Below, in pieces: positions 60,523 to 64,000 of a stretch of DNA of 64,000 nt. Numbering within the stretch: position 1 is the stretch's first letter; each line of letters begins with the position of its first letter. The stretch lies in contig NZ_BCWE01000004.1 in the NCBI RefSeq assembly GCF_001592105.1, positions 62,001 to 126,000 on the forward strand. The letters are read 5' to 3'. The notes beneath the pieces were generated by a model, which searched no databases, was not told the DNA's origin, and saw only the letters and a list, made by a program, of their open reading frames with translations. Made by a program: the position numbers and the translations under genes. This DNA comes from Desulfolucanica intricata. GTDB taxonomy: Bacteria > Bacillota > Desulfotomaculia > Desulfotomaculales > Desulfofarciminaceae.

Positions 60523-62070
60523 TTAATTATGGGTATCCTGGAAATTCTCCGGACTGAAGCCGTTTCTGGGTAAAATAACTTTAAAAGTCGAACCTTCTCC
60601 GGGTGTTGAGGTGACATCTATAGTTCCACCATGCTGTTCTACAATTTGATGACTAATGGATAGGCCTAAGCCTGTTCCACTATGTTTTGTGGTATAAAAG
60701 GGATCAAATATATGTGGTATGTCAGTGCTCGAAATCCCCGGGCCGTTATCAGTAAAAGTAATGTTTACGGATTCGGCGCTTGCTGATGTAGATATGGTTA
60801 AATTACCACCGTTCTGCATGGCCTGAACTGCATTTAAAATTATATTTACGAATACCTGCTTTAATCTTTCTCCGTCTACTTTAGTTATAGGCAGTTCCGG
60901 CTCAAGGTACCGGTGAAGGGTAATTTTATGCTGCCTTAGAAGCGGTTCAGTAAAAGTTAATATACCTTCCAGCAATACATTTATCGATAGTTCCTGAATA
61001 ACAGGCTTTTGTGGTCTTCCAAAATCAAGTAACTCTTTAATAACTGTATTTTGCCTGTTTATTTGTTCTTTTATTACAGTTACAAACTCTTTAAATTCCG
61101 GGTCGTTTTTATACTCTCCTTCCATTAGCTGTACTGTAGCTTTAATTATTCCGATAGGATTACGCAGTTCATGGGCTACCCCTGTAACTAAGTGCCCTAA
61201 AGATGCCAGGCGTTCTGAACGGTGCAGTTCCTCTTCTAATTTTTCTTTGTGAGACAGGGAGATCGCCATTTCATTAATCGCCTGAGCAATTTCACCTGAT
61301 TCTCCGGGTAAATCAGGTAGGAGCTTATTTAAATCCTTCTCCAACTCGGCCAGTCCCTCTTTAATTATTCTTACCCGGGTGGCATAATTGTGTATTATTA
61401 TCATGGCGCCAATGGCACCTATAAAGATAATTATTAAAGTGAAAATCTTACTAAAAAACCTAATCCCTTCACTGTATGAGATTACAGGGTGGACTCTTTC
61501 ATCGGCCCATGCCACTGCCACTAATTTTTTATTAATATAGACCGGTTCCAAGTGTTCAAAGGTCTCATCGCCCAGGCTGCCGATGACACGAGTAAGAGGT
61601 CTGCCGCTTGCTGCCACTGCTACCAAGCCGGAATATGCTTCTTCATAAACCCTTTCCTCACGCTGCTCTTCTTCCTTAGGTGACATATTGCGATACCCGT
61701 GTAAAAAACCTTGTACATAAATATTCTCGCTCTGAGGAATATAAATACCTACTCTTACCCCCGGATTACTCTCTGTTAAGGGTTTACCGGCATGGTTAAA
61801 GGTATTTTGTAATAACTCTTCCTGATTTTTTGTGATATTATTTTCAAAGGTTATTGGCTGCTTACTTATTGAAGCATTCATATCACGTACCAGGGTACTT
61901 ACGATAACCTTCAGTCTTTCCTCCTTAGCTGTCAGAAGCATATCAGATGTTTTACTTAAGAAAAAAATATCATATAAAATTGCGGATACAGGTATAATCA
62001 AGATAGTTATAAGAATTATTACTAACTGAAAGCGAATACTTTTACCTGAAAATATTTTTCTTGTATTCAC
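60523..62070 (-). CDS. NtrB/AtoS-type sensor histidine kinase
   Basis: Membrane sensor kinase, 515 residues. Two hydrophobic segments (about 13-35 and 205-228) enclose an extracytoplasmic sensor region of about 170 residues. A HAMP-like linker follows, then HisKA with the phospho-acceptor in GVAHELRNPIG near residue 300, and a HATPase domain with N-box NIILNAVQAM, DNGPGI and GTGLGLSI motifs. GTG start with GGGAGTGA upstream. No response regulator is adjacent; the NtrC-type regulator at 45666 is a plausible partner. Confidence 0.9.
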   Translation of the reverse strand: MNTRKIFSGKSIRFQLVIILITILIIPVSAILYDIFFLSKTSDMLLTAKEERLKVIVSTLVRDMNASISKQPITFENNITKNQEELLQNTFNHAGKPLTESNPGVRVGIYIPQSENIYVQGFLHGYRNMSPKEEEQREERVYEEAYSGLVAVAASGRPLTRVIGSLGDETFEHLEPVYINKKLVAVAWADERVHPVISYSEGIRFFSKIFTLIIIFIGAIGAMIIIHNYATRVRIIKEGLAELEKDLNKLLPDLPGESGEIAQAINEMAISLSHKEKLEEELHRSERLASLGHLVTGVAHELRNPIGIIKATVQLMEGEYKNDPEFKEFVTVIKEQINRQNTVIKELLDFGRPQKPVIQELSINVLLEGILTFTEPLLRQHKITLHRYLEPELPITKVDGERLKQVFVNIILNAVQAMQNGGNLTISTSASAESVNITFTDNGPGISSTDIPHIFDPFYTTKHSGTGLGLSISHQIVEQHGGTIDVTSTPGEGSTFKVILPRNGFSPENFQDTHN

Positions 62071-62276
62071 CCCAAAAAATCACTCCCTATATAAATTTAC
62101 TGATTATTAGAATAAAATTATTCTTAATTTATTAACCATTGCAAAGTCATTATATCAGATACTAAAAATATAATAAACGTTGTTATTTTTTGAAGAAAAA
62201 CATACATTGTAGTTTGGAGAAGGGGTGGTAAACGGAAAATAAATTTGTTATATTTTTAATTAGGGGGGATGAGGTA

Positions 62277-63434
62277 ATGCAAAACTGGAGACGCACACTC
62301 TTATTTATAGCTGCAGCTGCCTTTATAGCCGGGATAATGTTTTCCGGAGGATCCTTACTGGTAAAAGATTTAGCTCCAAAGGCGGAGATTTCAACAAATG
62401 CAGCCAATGCTGCACCGTCAGTGCCGGGGGTAGGACCGGATACCATTGCTGACATTGTGGATAAGGCCGGGGCGGCGGTAGTTAAAATAAGTACAACTGT
62501 CACTGTCAATGATAGAAGGCAGATAGATCCGTTTTTCGGTGACCCCTTTTTTAGACAGTTTTTCAGCCCTTACCGGGCAGAGCCCAGGCAGCGGCAGGAA
62601 ACCGGTCTTGGTTCCGGGTTTATTATGTCTAAAGATGGCTATATCATTACTAATGAACATGTTATTGACGGGGCGGAAAAAATTTTTGTTACCGTGAAAG
62701 GCTATAATGAACCCTTTGAAGCTAAAGTTGTGGGAGCGGATTATGACTTAGACCTGGCAGTATTAAAAATTAACGCTAAGAAGGATTTACCGGTATTAGC
62801 CATGGGAGATTCAGAAAAGATTAAAGTGGGCAACTGGGTAATTGCTATTGGTAATCCCTACGGTCTTGATCACACTGTAACCATTGGAGTAATAAGCGCC
62901 AAGGGACGTCCGGTAAATATTGAGCAAAGGTCATACAAAAATCTTTTACAAACCGATGCCTCCATTAACCCTGGCAACAGTGGTGGGCCGCTGTTAAATC
63001 TGTCCGGCGAGGTAGTAGGTATTAATACGGCTATTAACGCCCAGGCACAGGGAATTGGTTTTGCTATTCCCACCAGTACTGTAAAATCAGTATTGGATGA
63101 GTTGATTGAGCGGGGAAAAGTAGTACGACCCTGGTTGGGGGTTCAGCTTCAGCCTTTAACTAAAGAAATTGCCGGTTATCTGGGCCTGCAAAATACGGCA
63201 GGTGCTCTGGTAATAGGTGTTGTCTCGGGTAGTCCTGCAGAACGGGCCGGATTACAACAAGGAGATGTAATACTCGAAATAGATAATAAGAAAATAAATA
63301 CTGTAGATGACTTAATTAATACAGTTGAAAAGGCAAAAGTAGGACAAAAATTAGCTTTACTTGTATACCGCAATGGGAAAGCAGTTAATGTGAATATTAC
63401 TGTTAATGAGAAACCGCTGCAGTATCAGGATTAA
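62277..63434 (+). CDS. HtrA/DegP-type serine protease
   Basis: Membrane-anchored trypsin-like protease with one PDZ domain, 385 residues. N-terminal signal anchor (about 7-28). Catalytic triad: His in TNEHVIDG near 125, Asp in DYDLDLAVLK near 158, Ser in INPGNSGGPLL near 238. PDZ domain at about 285-375. It acts in envelope protein quality control. GGGGGGATGAGG precedes the ATG; the terminator is 37 bases after the stop. Confidence 0.95.
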   Translation: MQNWRRTLLFIAAAAFIAGIMFSGGSLLVKDLAPKAEISTNAANAAPSVPGVGPDTIADIVDKAGAAVVKISTTVTVNDRRQIDPFFGDPFFRQFFSPYRAEPRQRQETGLGSGFIMSKDGYIITNEHVIDGAEKIFVTVKGYNEPFEAKVVGADYDLDLAVLKINAKKDLPVLAMGDSEKIKVGNWVIAIGNPYGLDHTVTIGVISAKGRPVNIEQRSYKNLLQTDASINPGNSGGPLLNLSGEVVGINTAINAQAQGIGFAIPTSTVKSVLDELIERGKVVRPWLGVQLQPLTKEIAGYLGLQNTAGALVIGVVSGSPAERAGLQQGDVILEIDNKKINTVDDLINTVEKAKVGQKLALLVYRNGKAVNVNITVNEKPLQYQD

Positions 63435-63466
63435 GTAAGAAAGCATAAATATTTTACAAATGGTAA

Positions 63467-63503
63467 GATCAACCTTTTATTTAAAAAAAGGTTGATTTTT
63501 TTA
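63467..63503 (+). terminator. rho-independent terminator
   Basis: ATCAACCTTTT/AAAAGGTTGAT perfect stem with seven T residues. Confidence 0.9.
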
Positions 63504-63612
63504 TTCTATTGGGATATACATGAGGGAGGATAATATTTATGATAGGTATTAGCACTCTTTCTCTGTAATAATAAAACAGTACATGTTTTTTTTAATTCGG
63601 GAGGTAAATATA

Positions 63613-64000
63613 ATGAAAGTCACAATAATAGGACCGGGTAAAGTAGGCTTTGAAATAGCCCGCCGTTTAGACGAAGAAGGATATGACATAGTTTTTATAG
63701 ATAAGTCTGAAGAAAAGTTGGAAAAACTTCAGGAAAGAATGGATGCCCTGGCAATTAAGGGAAACGGTGCTACTGCCGCAGTACTTAAGGATACCAATGT
63801 TATTGACAGTGATTTGGTAATTGCTTTAACCAACAGTGATGAAATAAATATGATTGCTTGTATGATAGCAAAAAAGTTGGGTATACCCAGCACAATAGCC
63901 CGGGTGAGGGATCCGGATTATGCTAAAGATTTACTCATTTCAAAGGAGGGAATGGGCATTGATCTGGTAATAAACCCGGAGTATGCTGCTTCTACCGAGA
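63613..64000 (+). CDS. trkA: TrkA-N/RCK domain protein, truncated by the window end
   Basis: First 129 codons of a potassium-uptake regulatory subunit. The Rossmann motif IIGPGKVGFEIARRL near residue 5 is a variant of GxGxxG; FIDKSEEKLEKL, KGNGATAAVLKD and the LVIALTNSDEINMIACMIAKKLG block are typical of the TrkA NAD-binding fold. GGGAGGT lies 7 bases before the ATG. The frame is open at the window edge, and a TrkH/KtrB partner gene may follow outside. Confidence 0.88.
   Translation, partial: MKVTIIGPGKVGFEIARRLDEEGYDIVFIDKSEEKLEKLQERMDALAIKGNGATAAVLKDTNVIDSDLVIALTNSDEINMIACMIAKKLGIPSTIARVRDPDYAKDLLISKEGMGIDLVINPEYAASTE

Noticed and set aside
63540-63570. Eight-codon frame with a good ribosome site before the TrkA gene
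   Set aside because: Too short to call a gene, and no attenuator hairpin follows it.

Overview
The window reads as chromosome of a spore-forming, sulfate-reducing Gram-positive bacterium of the Desulfotomaculum/Desulfofarcimen type. Three things point there. Sulfate-activation genes (sat, aprBA) are followed by qmoAB and heterodisulfide-reductase-type hdrC/hdrB genes in place of qmoC, the arrangement known from Gram-positive sulfate reducers. There are many sporulation genes (spoIIP, a GerMN lipoprotein, coat-like proteins). Base composition is AT-rich, with strong Shine-Dalgarno sites and frequent TTG/GTG starts. No transposase, integrase, prophage or CRISPR array was seen. Layout: 0.3-6.1 kb holds an SLH surface protein, a type 2 IPP isomerase that seems to start at ATT, and cobT behind a cobalamin riboswitch. 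6.6-16.0 kb is the dissimilatory sulfate-reduction locus: sat, a structured intergenic RNA-like segment, aprBA, two terminator-like hairpins, qmoAB, hdrCB. 16.4-19.1 kb (minus strand) has a small helical protein, a glutamine-rich protein and a peptide/nickel-type binding protein. 19.4-23.2 kb has endonuclease IV, a stress-type protein and a polyamine operon (pyruvoyl arginine decarboxylase, aminopropyltransferase, agmatinase). Four tRNAs (Asp, Phe, Gly, Cys) follow. 23.7-30.4 kb has a DUF456 protein, an ADP-ribosylglycohydrolase, a DUF763 protein, a GerMN lipoprotein and an MrfA-like helicase, then tRNA-Leu. 31.0-34.5 kb looks like a spore-coat cluster: five tiny barrel-like paralogues, two DUF3794-like proteins and a possible CotE-like protein. 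After tRNA-Met and tRNA-Thr comes a hairpin-rich, gene-poor stretch with several very small membrane proteins, then spoIIP, a phosphate-binding lipoprotein, upp-uraA, a YkgJ-type protein, a gene interrupted by an in-frame TGA (candidate selenoprotein), a LysM-CAP protein and tandem DUF1540 proteins. 45.1-55.7 kb is the most unusual part, a probable sigma-54-controlled anion/sodium transport island. An NtrC-type activator lies among four -24/-12 promoter matches, two near-identical palindromes and two homologous regulatory regions. The island encodes an SLC13 anion transporter, an NhaB Na+/H+ antiporter with foreign-looking composition, a SulP permease, two proteins sharing a GWNVD-type motif, and a candidate sigma-54-driven non-coding RNA. 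A carbonic anhydrase lies just beyond it. 56.4-64 kb ends with an HTH/zinc-ribbon protein, a zinc-phospholipase-like protein, a second YkgJ-type protein, an NtrB-type histidine kinase, an HtrA protease and a TrkA-type gene cut by the window edge. Working together: SulP and SLC13 could import sulfate, with NhaB recycling sodium. Sat and AprBA activate and reduce it to sulfite, and QmoAB-HdrCB delivers electrons to AprBA. The sulfite reductase is outside the window. All calls come from reading the sequence; no database search was run.
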